From the NCBI RefSeq assembly GCF_045866565.1, contig NZ_BAAFZV010000002.1, positions 186,001 to 250,000 of the forward strand: a DNA stretch of 64,000 nt. The letters are read 5' to 3'. The first letter of the stretch is position 1; each line of letters opens with the position of its first letter. The translations under genes were made by a program, and so were the position numbers. The DNA is from Cognatilysobacter claricitrinus. Lineage in GTDB: Bacteria; Pseudomonadota; Gammaproteobacteria; Xanthomonadales; Xanthomonadaceae. Under the pieces are notes generated by a model. That model was not told where the DNA came from. It saw only the letters and a program-made list of their open reading frames with translations, and searched no databases. Shown one piece after another: positions 51,626 through 60,508 of this stretch.

Positions 51626-52975
51626 ATGCCTTTGCCGCCTCCCGTCCGACGCGTTTCCGAGCGCGGCGGCGACCTGCTCGACCTGCACCGGCTCGCGCCC
51701 GCGCGCTATCCCGTGTTGCTCGAATCCAGCGCGTCCGGCACGCGCATCGGCCGTCGCGACCTGCTGCTTGCAACGAATGGCGAACGCCTCGTGCTCGGAC
51801 GCGACGGCCGCGTGCGCAACGCGAATGGCGTCGATGTGGGTGATGACTTCTTCACTGCGCTGGACGCCGCGTTCAAGGTGACATCGACGCCTCACGCGTC
51901 GCCCGTCGGCGGCTGGGCCTTGCTGATCGCCTACGAGGCCGCGGCGCAGGTCGAGCCGGTTCTTGACCTGCCGCCCGCGCCGGGGGCGCTGCCGGTCGCG
52001 ATCGCGCTGCGCATCGACGCGGCAATCGAGCACGACCGCGCGGACGACACCTGCGTGCTGCACGCGATCGACGATGCGATCGCGGACGCCATCCTTGCCG
52101 ATCTGCAGCGTGCGAACGACGCAATGCCGCTCGCCCCGTGGCGCAAACCTCTCGCCATCGACGAGGACGCGCCGGAGCGTTTCACCGACGGCGTGCGTCG
52201 CATCCTCGACTACCTCGTTGCCGGCGATGTGTTCCAGGCCAACCTGTCGCGCGCCTGGACGGCACACTTCGATGCCGATGTCGAACCTGCGGCGCTGTTC
52301 GCGCAACTGCGGCGCAACAATCCCGCGCCGTTCGCGGGCCTGTTCGCCGGAGATGGCTGGTCAGTCGTCAGTGCGTCGCCGGAGCGACTGGTATGCGTGC
52401 AGGGAGACCTCGTCGAAACACGCCCGATCGCCGGTACGCGGCCGCGGCTTCCTGGCGACGATGAAGCCTCGCGCGTGCAGGAGCTGGTCGGCCATCCCAA
52501 GGAACGCGCCGAGCACGTGATGCTGATCGATCTCGAGCGCAACGACCTTGGTCGCGTGTGCCGCGCCGGGACGGTCGAAGTCGACGAACTGATGACGGTC
52601 GAGAGCTACGCGCACGTGCACCACATCGTCAGCAACGTGCGGGGCCGCCTTCGCGATGGCGTGACGCCGGGCGAGGTCATTCGCGCGGTGTTTCCCGGCG
52701 GCACGATCACCGGCTGCCCGAAGGTGCGCTGCATGCAGATCATCGCGGAGCTGGAAGGCGTCGGCCGCGGCGCGTACACCGGCGCGATGGGCTGGCTCGC
52801 GCCCAATGGCGACATGGACCTCAACATCCTGATCCGCAGCGCGGAAGTGCAGGGTCGCGACGTACGATTCCGCACGGGCGCCGGGATCGTTGCCGACTCC
52901 GACCCGCACCGCGAACTCGACGAAACCCGTGCGAAGGCGCGCGGCATGCTGCGCGCGCTCGGCGTCGAGGGCTGA
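51626..52975 (+). CDS. pabB: Aminodeoxychorismate synthase component I (PabB)
   Basis: This 449-residue chorismate-using enzyme makes 4-amino-4-deoxychorismate for folate. Motifs seen are FQANLSRAWTAHF, VSASPERLV, LIDLERNDLGRVC and GGTITGCPKVRCMQ (metal and carboxylate binding). The segment TRPIAGTRPR has Ala269 where E. coli PabB has the nucleophilic Lys274 (PIKGT); Ala is what anthranilate synthase has. The next gene, pabC, still favours PabB. The N-terminal 100 residues are weakly conserved. The glutaminase partner PabA is not in the window. Confidence 0.86.
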   Translation: MPLPPPVRRVSERGGDLLDLHRLAPARYPVLLESSASGTRIGRRDLLLATNGERLVLGRDGRVRNANGVDVGDDFFTALDAAFKVTSTPHASPVGGWALLIAYEAAAQVEPVLDLPPAPGALPVAIALRIDAAIEHDRADDTCVLHAIDDAIADAILADLQRANDAMPLAPWRKPLAIDEDAPERFTDGVRRILDYLVAGDVFQANLSRAWTAHFDADVEPAALFAQLRRNNPAPFAGLFAGDGWSVVSASPERLVCVQGDLVETRPIAGTRPRLPGDDEASRVQELVGHPKERAEHVMLIDLERNDLGRVCRAGTVEVDELMTVESYAHVHHIVSNVRGRLRDGVTPGEVIRAVFPGGTITGCPKVRCMQIIAELEGVGRGAYTGAMGWLAPNGDMDLNILIRSAEVQGRDVRFRTGAGIVADSDPHRELDETRAKARGMLRALGVEG

Positions 52976-52976
52976 C

Positions 52977-53792
52977 GTGGACGTGCGCATGTTCGAAGGC
53001 ACGTCGCGCGTGGACGCGGTCGCGCCGAACGATCGCGGGCTCGCCTACGGCGACGGCCTGTTCGAGACGATGCGTGCATTCGGCGGCGACGTGCCGTGGT
53101 GGGATGCGCACTGGGCGCGCCTGCGTCGCGGCGCCGAAGTCCTCGCGCTGCGCCTGCCGGATGAATCGCACGTGCGCGCGGAGCTCGGTGCACTGCTCGA
53201 CGGCGGCGATGGTGTCGCCAAGTTGCTGGTCACGCGGGGCGCAGGCGGTCGTGGATACGCGCCGTCGCAGGGGGCACCGTTCTGGATGTTGTCGCGCCAC
53301 GACGTGCCGGTATCGCCGGCACGCATCGCGCTGCGGTGGTGCGACACACGCCTTGCCATCCAGCCCAAGCTCGCCGGCGTCAAGCATTGCAACCGGCTCG
53401 AGCAGGTGCTTGCGCGCGCCGAGTGGTCATCGAGTGACACCGCGGACGAAGGCCTGATGCTGGACACGGACGGCCACGTCGTCAGCGCAGTCGCGGGCAA
53501 TCTTTTCGTGCTGAACGGGGCGGGGTGGTGGACGCCGGCGATCGATCGCTGCGGCGTGCGCGGCGTCTGTCGCGACTGGGCAATGGCGGCGCTCGACGCA
53601 GGCGAGACGCGGCTCACGCCGCGCGACGTCGAATCGGCCGACGCCCTGTTCGTCTGCAATGCCGTGCGCGGTATCCTCGAAGTCGCGCGGCTCGGCGATC
53701 ACGCGTGGTCGCCGCACCCGCGGGTCGCTCGGCTTCGGGAACGCCTTGCGATCGAGCATCCCGCCTTCGCACTGACACCGGAGACGCCGTGA
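52977..53792 (+). CDS. pabC: Aminodeoxychorismate lyase (PabC)
   Basis: This 271-residue PLP enzyme of fold type IV splits aminodeoxychorismate to p-aminobenzoate and pyruvate. GLAYGDGLFETMR is the N-terminal signature, the PLP Lys is Lys136 in GVKHCNRLEQVLAR (identical in pattern to E. coli PabC), and VSAVAGNLFVLNG binds cofactor phosphate. The GTG start is one base after the pabB stop and has GAGG upstream; an ATG 12 bases on (52989) is an alternative. Confidence 0.92.
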   Translation: MDVRMFEGTSRVDAVAPNDRGLAYGDGLFETMRAFGGDVPWWDAHWARLRRGAEVLALRLPDESHVRAELGALLDGGDGVAKLLVTRGAGGRGYAPSQGAPFWMLSRHDVPVSPARIALRWCDTRLAIQPKLAGVKHCNRLEQVLARAEWSSSDTADEGLMLDTDGHVVSAVAGNLFVLNGAGWWTPAIDRCGVRGVCRDWAMAALDAGETRLTPRDVESADALFVCNAVRGILEVARLGDHAWSPHPRVARLRERLAIEHPAFALTPETP

Positions 53793-54838
53793 GCCGTACG
53801 CGCAAGCGCCGAAGTGGTTGTTTCAGCCTGTTGCTCCTGATCGCGCTGGTCGCGGCGCTCGCTGGCGCCTGGTACCTCTACGCTGAATTCGCCGATGCGC
53901 CGATGCGCGGCGTCAAACCGGGCAGCAGCCTGGTCGTGCGCCAGGGTGATTCGCTGCCGAAGGTGCTGCGCAAGCTGCACGAAGCCGGTGTCGAGGGCTC
54001 GACGCTCGAATGGACCGCGCTCGCCAAGCAGCTCGGCGCGGCAGGCCGCATCCAGGTCGGTGAATACCGCCTCGAACCCGGCATGACCGCGCGTGAGTTG
54101 CTGATCGACATGCGCGACGGCCACGTCATCCAGCACAAGGTCACCATCGTCGAAGGCTGGACCATTCGCGACGTCCGCAACGCGATCGCGAAGGCCGACG
54201 CGCTGGTGCACGACAGCGCGCAGCTCGACGACGCCGCGCTGATGGCCAAGCTCGGCCACGCCGGCGAGCATCCGGAAGGGCGCTTCCTGCCGGAGACCTA
54301 CGTCTACACGCGCGGCGATACCGATCTCGACGTGCTGCATCGCGCCTACGATTCGATGCACAAGGCGCTCGACGCCGCCTGGCGTTCGCGCACGTCGGAC
54401 AGCGTGCTGAAGACACCCGACGAGATGCTCACGCTCGCGTCGATCGTGGAGAAGGAAACCGGCATTGCGGAAGAACGGCCGGAAATCGCCGGGCTTTTCT
54501 CGCGTCGCCTGAAGATCGGGATGATGTTGCAGACCGATCCCACCATCATCTACGGCATGGGCAGCGCGTACGCGGGCAACATCCGCAAGGTCGACCTGCA
54601 GACCGACAGCCCGTACAACACCTATACGCGCGCCGGCCTGCCACCGACGCCGATCGCGATGCCGGGCGTCGCCGCATTGCAGGCGGTGGCGAATCCCGCG
54701 CCCGGCGATGCGTTGTACTTCGTCGCGCGTGGCGACGGCAGCGGTCGCCACTTCTTCGCGAAGACCCTCGCCGAGCACCAGCAGAACGTGCAGAAGTACC
54801 TCGTCAATTACCGCGCCGCGCTGGCCACGCCGCGATGA
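53789..54838 (+). CDS. mltG: Endolytic murein transglycosylase MltG
   Basis: This 349-residue inner-membrane protein has one N-terminal helix (LLLLIALVAALAGAWYLY), a LysM-like subdomain (VVRQGDSLPKVLRKLHEAG) and the YceG catalytic domain with Glu221 in LASIVEKETG, plus MLQTDPTIIYG and PYNTYTRAGLPPTPI. It cuts nascent glycan strands and sets their length. The GTG start overlaps the pabC stop (GTGA), with GGAG upstream. Confidence 0.94.
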   Translation: MSRTRKRRSGCFSLLLLIALVAALAGAWYLYAEFADAPMRGVKPGSSLVVRQGDSLPKVLRKLHEAGVEGSTLEWTALAKQLGAAGRIQVGEYRLEPGMTARELLIDMRDGHVIQHKVTIVEGWTIRDVRNAIAKADALVHDSAQLDDAALMAKLGHAGEHPEGRFLPETYVYTRGDTDLDVLHRAYDSMHKALDAAWRSRTSDSVLKTPDEMLTLASIVEKETGIAEERPEIAGLFSRRLKIGMMLQTDPTIIYGMGSAYAGNIRKVDLQTDSPYNTYTRAGLPPTPIAMPGVAALQAVANPAPGDALYFVARGDGSGRHFFAKTLAEHQQNVQKYLVNYRAALATPR

Positions 54839-55482
54839 CGCAGGCGGTTGCACTGCGACGCGAGCCCAAGCTCGTGACGCTGGAGGGCGGCGAGGGCGCG
54901 GGCAAGTCGACCGTGCTCGCCGCGCTGCGCGCGGAACTCGAGCGCGACGGCGCGGTGACCTGCACGCGCGAGCCTGGCGGCACGCCGCTCGCCGAATGCA
55001 TCCGCGCGTTGTTGCTCGACCCGTCGCATGAACCGCCGTCCGATCGCACCGAGCTGCTGCTGATGTTCGCCTCGCGCGCGCAGCTGGTCGGGCAGGTGAT
55101 CGCACCGGCGCTCGCGCGTGGCGACTGGGTGCTCAGCGATCGTTTCACCGACGCCAGCCATGCCTACCAGGGTGGTGGGCGCGGCTGCGATCCGCATCTG
55201 ATCGACGTGCTCGAGCGCGAATTCGTGGGCATCGAGCCGGGTCTGACGCTGCTGCTCGACGTGCCCGTCGACGTCGGCCTCGCGCGCATGCGTGGGCGTG
55301 GCGATGCCGATCGCATCGAGTCGGAGCGCGTCGAGTTCTTCGAGCGCGTGCGTGCCGCATATCTCGCGCGCGCTGCGACGCATCCGCGCCGTTTCGTCGT
55401 CATCGACGCCTCGCATTCGCCGGAAGCGGTGAGTGCCGCGGCCGTCGACGCATTGCGTCGTCATCGCGCGTCGCTGGCATGA
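54835..55482 (+). CDS. tmk: Thymidylate kinase
   Basis: This 215-residue enzyme phosphorylates dTMP to dTDP. The P-loop is LEGGEGAGKST, the DR(Y/F) motif is VLSDRFTDASHAYQGGGRG, and the LID region is RMRGRGDADRIE. Its ATG shares four bases with the mltG stop. The mltG-tmk-holB order is as in E. coli. Confidence 0.96.
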   Translation: MTQAVALRREPKLVTLEGGEGAGKSTVLAALRAELERDGAVTCTREPGGTPLAECIRALLLDPSHEPPSDRTELLLMFASRAQLVGQVIAPALARGDWVLSDRFTDASHAYQGGGRGCDPHLIDVLEREFVGIEPGLTLLLDVPVDVGLARMRGRGDADRIESERVEFFERVRAAYLARAATHPRRFVVIDASHSPEAVSAAAVDALRRHRASLA

Positions 55483-56441
55483 GCGCCATGGCGCCGTGGC
55501 AGTCGCGCATGTATGCACAGGTGGCGACGACGCTCGCATCCGGCCGCCTCGGCCACGCGCAGCTGTTCTGCGGCCCGGCGCAGCTGGGCAAGCGCGATGT
55601 CGCGATCCGGCTCGCGCGCCGCGTGCTGTGCGAAACGCCGAACGATCTGGAGGCCTGCGGTACCTGCCGCAGTTGCCGGTTGCTCGATGCCGGCACGCAT
55701 CCGGACTACCGCTTCGTCAGCTTCATCCCGAATCGCGAAGGCACGAAGCTGCGCACCGAGATCGTCATCGACCAGATGCGCGAGCTGTCGGCGGCGCTGG
55801 CACTGACGCCGCAGTACGGGCGCGCGCAGGTGGCGATCGTCGATCCCGCCGATGCAATCAACACGTCGGCCGCCAACGCGTTGCTGAAGACGCTGGAAGA
55901 GCCGGTGGCGGGTCGCTACCTGTGGCTCGTGTCCGCGCATCCCGCGCGCCTGTCCGCGACCATCCGCAGCCGCTGCCAGCGCGTCGAGTTCCATCTGCCA
56001 CCCGCGGACGAAGCGCGCGCGTGGCTGCTCGCGCGGGGCCATGCGGCGAAGGATGTCGACGAGGCGCTGCACGCGGCCAACGGTCATCCCGGGCTGGCGA
56101 ACGACTGGCTGCGCAACGGCGGGCTCGATCTGCGACGCCGCGTCGCCGCCGACCTGCAGAAAATCGCGCGCGGCGAGGGCACCCCGCAGGAGATCGCGCA
56201 GCAATGGGCGGGCGATGAGCACACCAGCCTTCGCCTGCGCCACGCAGCCGACCTCGCCGTCGAACGCGCCCGCGGCTTGACCGACCCGCACGCGGCGCGC
56301 AGTCTGGCCACCTGGTTCGACAAAGCGAACCGCAGCCGCGACCTGTTGCGGACCACCGTCCGCGCGGACCTCGTGCTGATCGAACTGTTGACGGCCTGGC
56401 GCGCGGCATCGCGTGTCGGCCAGGAGATCCGCGACCGATGA
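55479..56441 (+). CDS. holB: DNA polymerase III delta' subunit
   Basis: This 320-residue clamp-loader subunit has the AAA+ fold but a degenerate P-loop (CGPAQLGKRDVA lacks the GKT/S), as expected for non-ATPase delta'. Zinc-site cysteines appear as CETPNDLEACGTCRSC. ANALLKTLEEP and TIRSRCQRVEF (SRC motif) are conserved. It overlaps tmk by four bases and pilZ by four. Confidence 0.94.
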   Translation: MSAMAPWQSRMYAQVATTLASGRLGHAQLFCGPAQLGKRDVAIRLARRVLCETPNDLEACGTCRSCRLLDAGTHPDYRFVSFIPNREGTKLRTEIVIDQMRELSAALALTPQYGRAQVAIVDPADAINTSAANALLKTLEEPVAGRYLWLVSAHPARLSATIRSRCQRVEFHLPPADEARAWLLARGHAAKDVDEALHAANGHPGLANDWLRNGGLDLRRRVAADLQKIARGEGTPQEIAQQWAGDEHTSLRLRHAADLAVERARGLTDPHAARSLATWFDKANRSRDLLRTTVRADLVLIELLTAWRAASRVGQEIRDR

Positions 56442-56797
56442 GTGCAACTCCCGGCGGCGCGCGACAGGGCATCCTGTCGCTGGTCCTCAAGGACAAGTCC
56501 CAGCTGTACCAGGCGTACATGCCGTTCCTGAAGGGCGGCGGCATTTTCGTGCCGACGCCGAAACGGTATTCGCTGGGCGACGAAGTGTTCCTGCTCGTCA
56601 CGCTGCCGGAATCGGGCGAACGCCTGCCGGTGGCCGGCAAGGTTATCTGGCTGACGCCGGTCGGCGCCCAGGGCGGGCATCCCGCCGGCATCGGCGTGCA
56701 GTTCCCGGAAACGCCCGAGGGCGACGCGGTGAAGGGCAGGATCGAGACGCTGCTCGCCGGCCTGCTCACCGGCGATCGCGCCACCCACACGATGTGA
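56438..56797 (+). CDS. pilZ: PilZ domain protein (type IV pilus-type, non-canonical)
   Basis: This 119-residue protein is a single PilZ beta-barrel: QAYMPFLKGGGIFVPT, YSLGDEVFLLVTLPESGERL, VAGKVIWLTPVGAQGG and AGIGVQF. The c-di-GMP-binding RxxxR motif and the D/NxSxxG motif are absent, as in Pseudomonas and Xanthomonas PilZ, which act in type IV pilus assembly with PilB/FimX rather than by binding c-di-GMP directly. The holB-pilZ order is conserved in these groups. Confidence 0.93.
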   Translation: MSATPGGARQGILSLVLKDKSQLYQAYMPFLKGGGIFVPTPKRYSLGDEVFLLVTLPESGERLPVAGKVIWLTPVGAQGGHPAGIGVQFPETPEGDAVKGRIETLLAGLLTGDRATHTM

Positions 56798-56835
56798 GCG
56801 ACGCGGCCGGCCGTCGCATCCGCGCGTCCTCACCC

Positions 56836-57543
56836 ATGCGCGGGTTTCCGTTGTCGATCGCGCTGATCGTCGCGCTCGCCGGCTGTTCGCGCAGCACGAC
56901 GCCGCCTGCCGCGCCCACGTCACCTGTCGCCGCCGCGTCACCGTCGGCCCGCGAGCCGCGCGCGCCGCGGTTGGCGGTAACACCCCAGCGCGGGCCGTTG
57001 TCCGAATCCGCGATGCCGTCGCGACTCGACGACGTCGCCTTCGCGCACGACACCTTCGAAACCCTCGGCGCACGTTATGGCGCCGCCGCGATCGCACGCG
57101 AAACGCTGCACGGCGCGGAGGGTGCGGAAGCACCGGGGTGGGTGTTGTTCGCGACCGACCCGGCGCGACGCGTCGAGGTGCACCTGGACGAGGCGGCCAA
57201 GCATCCGGCCGCGCTCTACGTACGCAAACCGTCGACGTGGACGCGCGCCGACGGCGTGCGCACCGGCCTCACCACCATCGAACTCGAACGCCTCAACGGG
57301 CGACCGTTCGAGTTCGCCGGTTTTGGCTGGGATTACGGTGGGGTCGTCACCGACTGGCAAGGCGGCACGCTGTCGCACGACGGGCGCTTCGTTGGCCCGG
57401 TGACGCTATGCGAGCCGTCGAATCCGCCGGACGACTATCCGGCCGGCGATGGCGACTTCATGTCGGACCTGCCGATCGTGCGGAAGCTGCCGCCGACCGT
57501 ATGCGAGATCGGCATCGACCTGTCGCAGCCGACGACGAACTGA
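56836..57543 (+). CDS. Predicted lipoprotein of unknown function
   Basis: This 235-residue protein starts MRGFPLSIALIVALAGC, a clean lipoprotein signal with Cys at 17, then a Pro/Ala/Ser-rich linker of about 50 residues and a globular domain with AFAHDTFETLGARYGAAAI and GFGWDYGGVVTDWQGGTLS. Two later cysteines (LCEPSN, TVCEIG) could pair. A GTG 42 bases upstream overlaps the pilZ stop but would spoil the signal peptide. Family not recognised. Confidence 0.75.
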   Translation: MRGFPLSIALIVALAGCSRSTTPPAAPTSPVAAASPSAREPRAPRLAVTPQRGPLSESAMPSRLDDVAFAHDTFETLGARYGAAAIARETLHGAEGAEAPGWVLFATDPARRVEVHLDEAAKHPAALYVRKPSTWTRADGVRTGLTTIELERLNGRPFEFAGFGWDYGGVVTDWQGGTLSHDGRFVGPVTLCEPSNPPDDYPAGDGDFMSDLPIVRKLPPTVCEIGIDLSQPTTN

Positions 57544-57632
57544 CGACCGGCGACGCGCGTCGAACCGATTGCCTCGATGACGAGTGCAAGCAACGTTCGT
57601 CGCGCCATTACGACGCGACGAACGCGTAGCCG

Positions 57633-59693
57633 TTACGCGCGCAGCGCCGGATTGTCCCAGCCCGGACGCGGCGCGAAGCGCGCGCCGTGCCGGGCTTCGA
57701 GCTGGCGCAGGCGCTGCAGCAGGACGTCGACACCGGTTTCGCGGACGTACTGGATGGGGCCGCCGCGGAACGGCGCGAAACCGGTGCCGAAGATCACGCC
57801 CGCATCGAGCAGATCCGCGTCGGCGACCACGCCGTCGTGCAGGCAGGCCACGGCCTCGTTGAGCAGCGGCAGGATCAGTCGATCCTCGAGGTCGTCCGGT
57901 GCGGTATAGCCCTGCGGAATCTCGGGTTTCACCGCCTTGCCGTTCTCCCATTTGTACAGGCCCTGGCCATCCTTTTTGCCGCGACGTCCGGCTTCCGGCG
58001 GCGTCGCCAGCGCGGCGGGAATCGGCAGGCCGAGGAACGGCGCGAGTTCCGCGCCCACACCTGCGGCGACGTCGAGGCCGACGGTGTCCACCAGTTCGAT
58101 CGGCCCCACCGGCATGCCGAACTTCACCGCGGCCTTGTCGATCACCGGGCCGGGGATGCCCTCGGCATACGCGGTCGCCGCTTCGAGCATGTACGGAAAC
58201 AGCACGCGGTTGACGAGGAAGCCCGGCGTACCCGCGACCGGCACCGGGAACTTGTCGATCGCACGACAGAAGCCGGCGAGCCGCTGCCCGGTGCGCGGAT
58301 CCATGCCGTCGTGATGGATGATTTCCACCAGCGGCATCAGCGCGACCGGGTTGAAGTAGTGCAGGCCCGCGAACTGCGCAGGACGCGCAAGGCCTTCGCG
58401 CAGTTCGTCGAGCGGGATCGACGACGTATTCGTCGTCAGCAGCGAATCGGGTTTCATGCGCGGCTCGACGTCGCCATACAGCGCGCGCTTCGCATCGGGG
58501 CGTTCGATGATCGCTTCGATCAGCAGGTCCGCATCGGCAACGCCATCGCCCGCGACGTCGCCGCGCAGGCGTGCCGCGACGTCCGGACGCTTGGCGTCGT
58601 CCTTGACGCGTTTTGCGAAGAGTTCCGATGCGCGCTGCATCGCCGCGTCGACGAAGCGCTGCTCGCGATCGGCGAGCGTCACTTCGAAACCCTTGTAGGC
58701 CGACCACGCCGCGATGTCGCCGCCCATCACGCCGGCGCCGACGACATGCACGCGCTTGATGCCGTGATCCTTGATGCCCTGCGCCTTCAGGCGTTCCTGC
58801 AGGAAGAACACGCGGATGAGATTGCGTGCGGTCGGCGTCGACGAAAGTTTGACGACCGCCCGTCGCTCGTTGTCGAGCAGTTGCTTCGTCGACCCGCCTC
58901 CGCGACGCCAGCTTTCGATCAGCGCGTACGGCGCGGGGTAGTGCGCCTTCTTTGCCTTGCGCGACACCTGCTTCACCAGCTGCGGTGCGATCGCCTGCCG
59001 CGCGATCCAGGTGTTCGTCGCCCAGGCGAGCGCGCGCTGCTGGAACGGGCCCTCGGTGCCGCGCAGGGCGAGCCTGGTCGCCGCTTCCATCAACTGATCG
59101 ACGGGCACGACGCGATCGACCAGTCCCATCGCCTTCGCCGCCTTGCCGCTCACGGTACGACCGGTGAGCATGAGGTCGAACGCGGCCGGAGCGCCGATGA
59201 GGCGCGGCAGGCGCACGCTGCCGCCCCAGCCCGGGAAGATGCCGAGCTTCACTTCGGGCAGGCCGATGCGCGTGGACGCATCGTCGCTGGCGACACGGTA
59301 GTCGCAGGCGAGCGAGATTTCCGTGCCGCCGCCCATGCAGAAGCCGTGGATCGCCGCGACGGTGCGGAAGGGCAGGTCGGCGATTCGCTGGAACACGCGC
59401 TGCCCGCGCGCGATCGCGTCGTTCACCGTGCCGCGCTGGTCGAAGACCTGGAATTCCTTGATGTCGGCGCCAGCGATGAATCCGCTGGCCTTCGCCGAGC
59501 GGATCACCAAGCCGTTCGGCGGTTCCAGCTGCAGCCGCTCGAGCAGGCCGTCGAGTTCGACGAGCACGTCCTGCGAGAACGTGTTGACGGAGCTTTCCGC
59601 CTTGTCGAACGACAGCACGACGACGCCGTCGTCACGGGACTCGGCACGCCAGTGGTGCATCGGCAGGCCGTCAAAGCGGGAGGGAGCGGGCAT
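57633..59693 (-). CDS. Two-domain enoyl-CoA hydratase / 3-hydroxyacyl-CoA dehydrogenase (FadJ/FadB type)
   Basis: This 686-residue beta-oxidation enzyme has an N-terminal crotonase domain (GFIAGADIKEF oxyanion hole; catalytic Glu pair in CMGGGTEISLACDYR and GLPEVKLGIFPGWGG) and a central NAD domain (VVGAGVMGGDIAAW). The dehydrogenase catalytic dyad His lies in GLHYFNPVALMPLVEII, followed by TPGFLVNRVLFPYM. It performs hydration and NAD-dependent oxidation of enoyl-CoA. No thiolase gene adjoins it. Several in-frame ATGs exist (59702, 59693, 59660); I took the one after GGATGG. Confidence 0.9.
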   Translation of the reverse strand: MPAPSRFDGLPMHHWRAESRDDGVVVLSFDKAESSVNTFSQDVLVELDGLLERLQLEPPNGLVIRSAKASGFIAGADIKEFQVFDQRGTVNDAIARGQRVFQRIADLPFRTVAAIHGFCMGGGTEISLACDYRVASDDASTRIGLPEVKLGIFPGWGGSVRLPRLIGAPAAFDLMLTGRTVSGKAAKAMGLVDRVVPVDQLMEAATRLALRGTEGPFQQRALAWATNTWIARQAIAPQLVKQVSRKAKKAHYPAPYALIESWRRGGGSTKQLLDNERRAVVKLSSTPTARNLIRVFFLQERLKAQGIKDHGIKRVHVVGAGVMGGDIAAWSAYKGFEVTLADREQRFVDAAMQRASELFAKRVKDDAKRPDVAARLRGDVAGDGVADADLLIEAIIERPDAKRALYGDVEPRMKPDSLLTTNTSSIPLDELREGLARPAQFAGLHYFNPVALMPLVEIIHHDGMDPRTGQRLAGFCRAIDKFPVPVAGTPGFLVNRVLFPYMLEAATAYAEGIPGPVIDKAAVKFGMPVGPIELVDTVGLDVAAGVGAELAPFLGLPIPAALATPPEAGRRGKKDGQGLYKWENGKAVKPEIPQGYTAPDDLEDRLILPLLNEAVACLHDGVVADADLLDAGVIFGTGFAPFRGGPIQYVRETGVDVLLQRLRQLEARHGARFAPRPGWDNPALRA

Positions 59694-59795
59694 TCCAACC
59701 ATCCGTTCACGTATGGAGCATCCGGCTATCATGCGAGTTGTTTCGCGTGCGTCAATCCGCGCCCCGTTCCGCGCCCCGCGCCCGCCGCGGTCGAT

Positions 59796-59822
59796 GAACT
59801 TTTCCGCGATGGCGTTGTCCCA
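59796..59822 (+). promoter_or_regulatory. Sigma-E-type promoter of rpoE
   Basis: GAACTT, 16 bases, then TCCCA match the extracytoplasmic sigma consensus GAACTT-N16-TCNNA, 66 bases before the rpoE start. This suggests autoregulation. Confidence 0.6.
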
Positions 59823-59888
59823 GTGCTCGGCGATGCCGGGCCGATACAGGAGTGCCGGCCCGACATGGCCGTAGAGGAAGGATCTGCA

Positions 59889-60506
59889 ATGGAAGCCGGC
59901 ACGGGGCGGGAGTCCCTGGACCGGGAGCTGGTCGAGCGCGTGCAGCGCGGCGACAGCTCGGCCTTCGATGTGCTGGTGCGCAAGTACCAGCATCGGATCG
60001 TCGGGTTGATCGGGCGCTACATCCACGACTGGAGCGAATGCCAGGACGTCGCACAGGAAGTCTTCATGCGTGCCTACCGCGCGCTGGGCAACTTCCGGGG
60101 CGACGCCCAGTTCTCCACCTGGTTGCACCGGATCGCCGTGAACACCGCCAAGAATCATCTCGTCGCACAACACAGAAGGCCGCCGACCGACGACATCGAC
60201 GTCATGGACGCCGAGCAGTTCGATCCGTCGCTGCGCCTGCGCGATACGGACACGCCCGAGCACGAGCTGCTCCGGCAGGAGATCGAGACGACGGTGATGG
60301 ACGCGGTGAACCGGTTGCCGGTGGAATTGCGCGAAGCGATCACGTTGCGCGAGGTCGAAGGCCTCAGCTACGACGAGATCGCCGAACGCATGGGGTGCCC
60401 GATCGGCACGGTTCGCTCGCGCATCTTCCGCGCCCGCGAAGCGATCGACGTGCAGCTCAAGCCCCTTCTCGACCCCGAACGCGAAACCCGAGCCCGGGAG
60501 CGGTAG
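59889..60506 (+). CDS. rpoE: RNA polymerase sigma factor RpoE
   Basis: This 205-residue ECF sigma factor has region 2 with FDVLVRKYQHRIVGLIGRYI, DWSECQDVAQEVFMRAYRAL and FRGDAQFSTWLHRIAVN, and region 4 with LREAITLREVEGLSYDEIAE and MGCPIGTVRSRIFRAREAI. It directs the envelope-stress regulon. I chose the ATG with AGGAAGGA six bases upstream; an in-frame ATG eight codons earlier lacks such a site. rseA starts 2 bases after its stop. Confidence 0.95.
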   Translation: MEAGTGRESLDRELVERVQRGDSSAFDVLVRKYQHRIVGLIGRYIHDWSECQDVAQEVFMRAYRALGNFRGDAQFSTWLHRIAVNTAKNHLVAQHRRPPTDDIDVMDAEQFDPSLRLRDTDTPEHELLRQEIETTVMDAVNRLPVELREAITLREVEGLSYDEIAERMGCPIGTVRSRIFRAREAIDVQLKPLLDPERETRARER

Positions 60507-60508
60507 CG

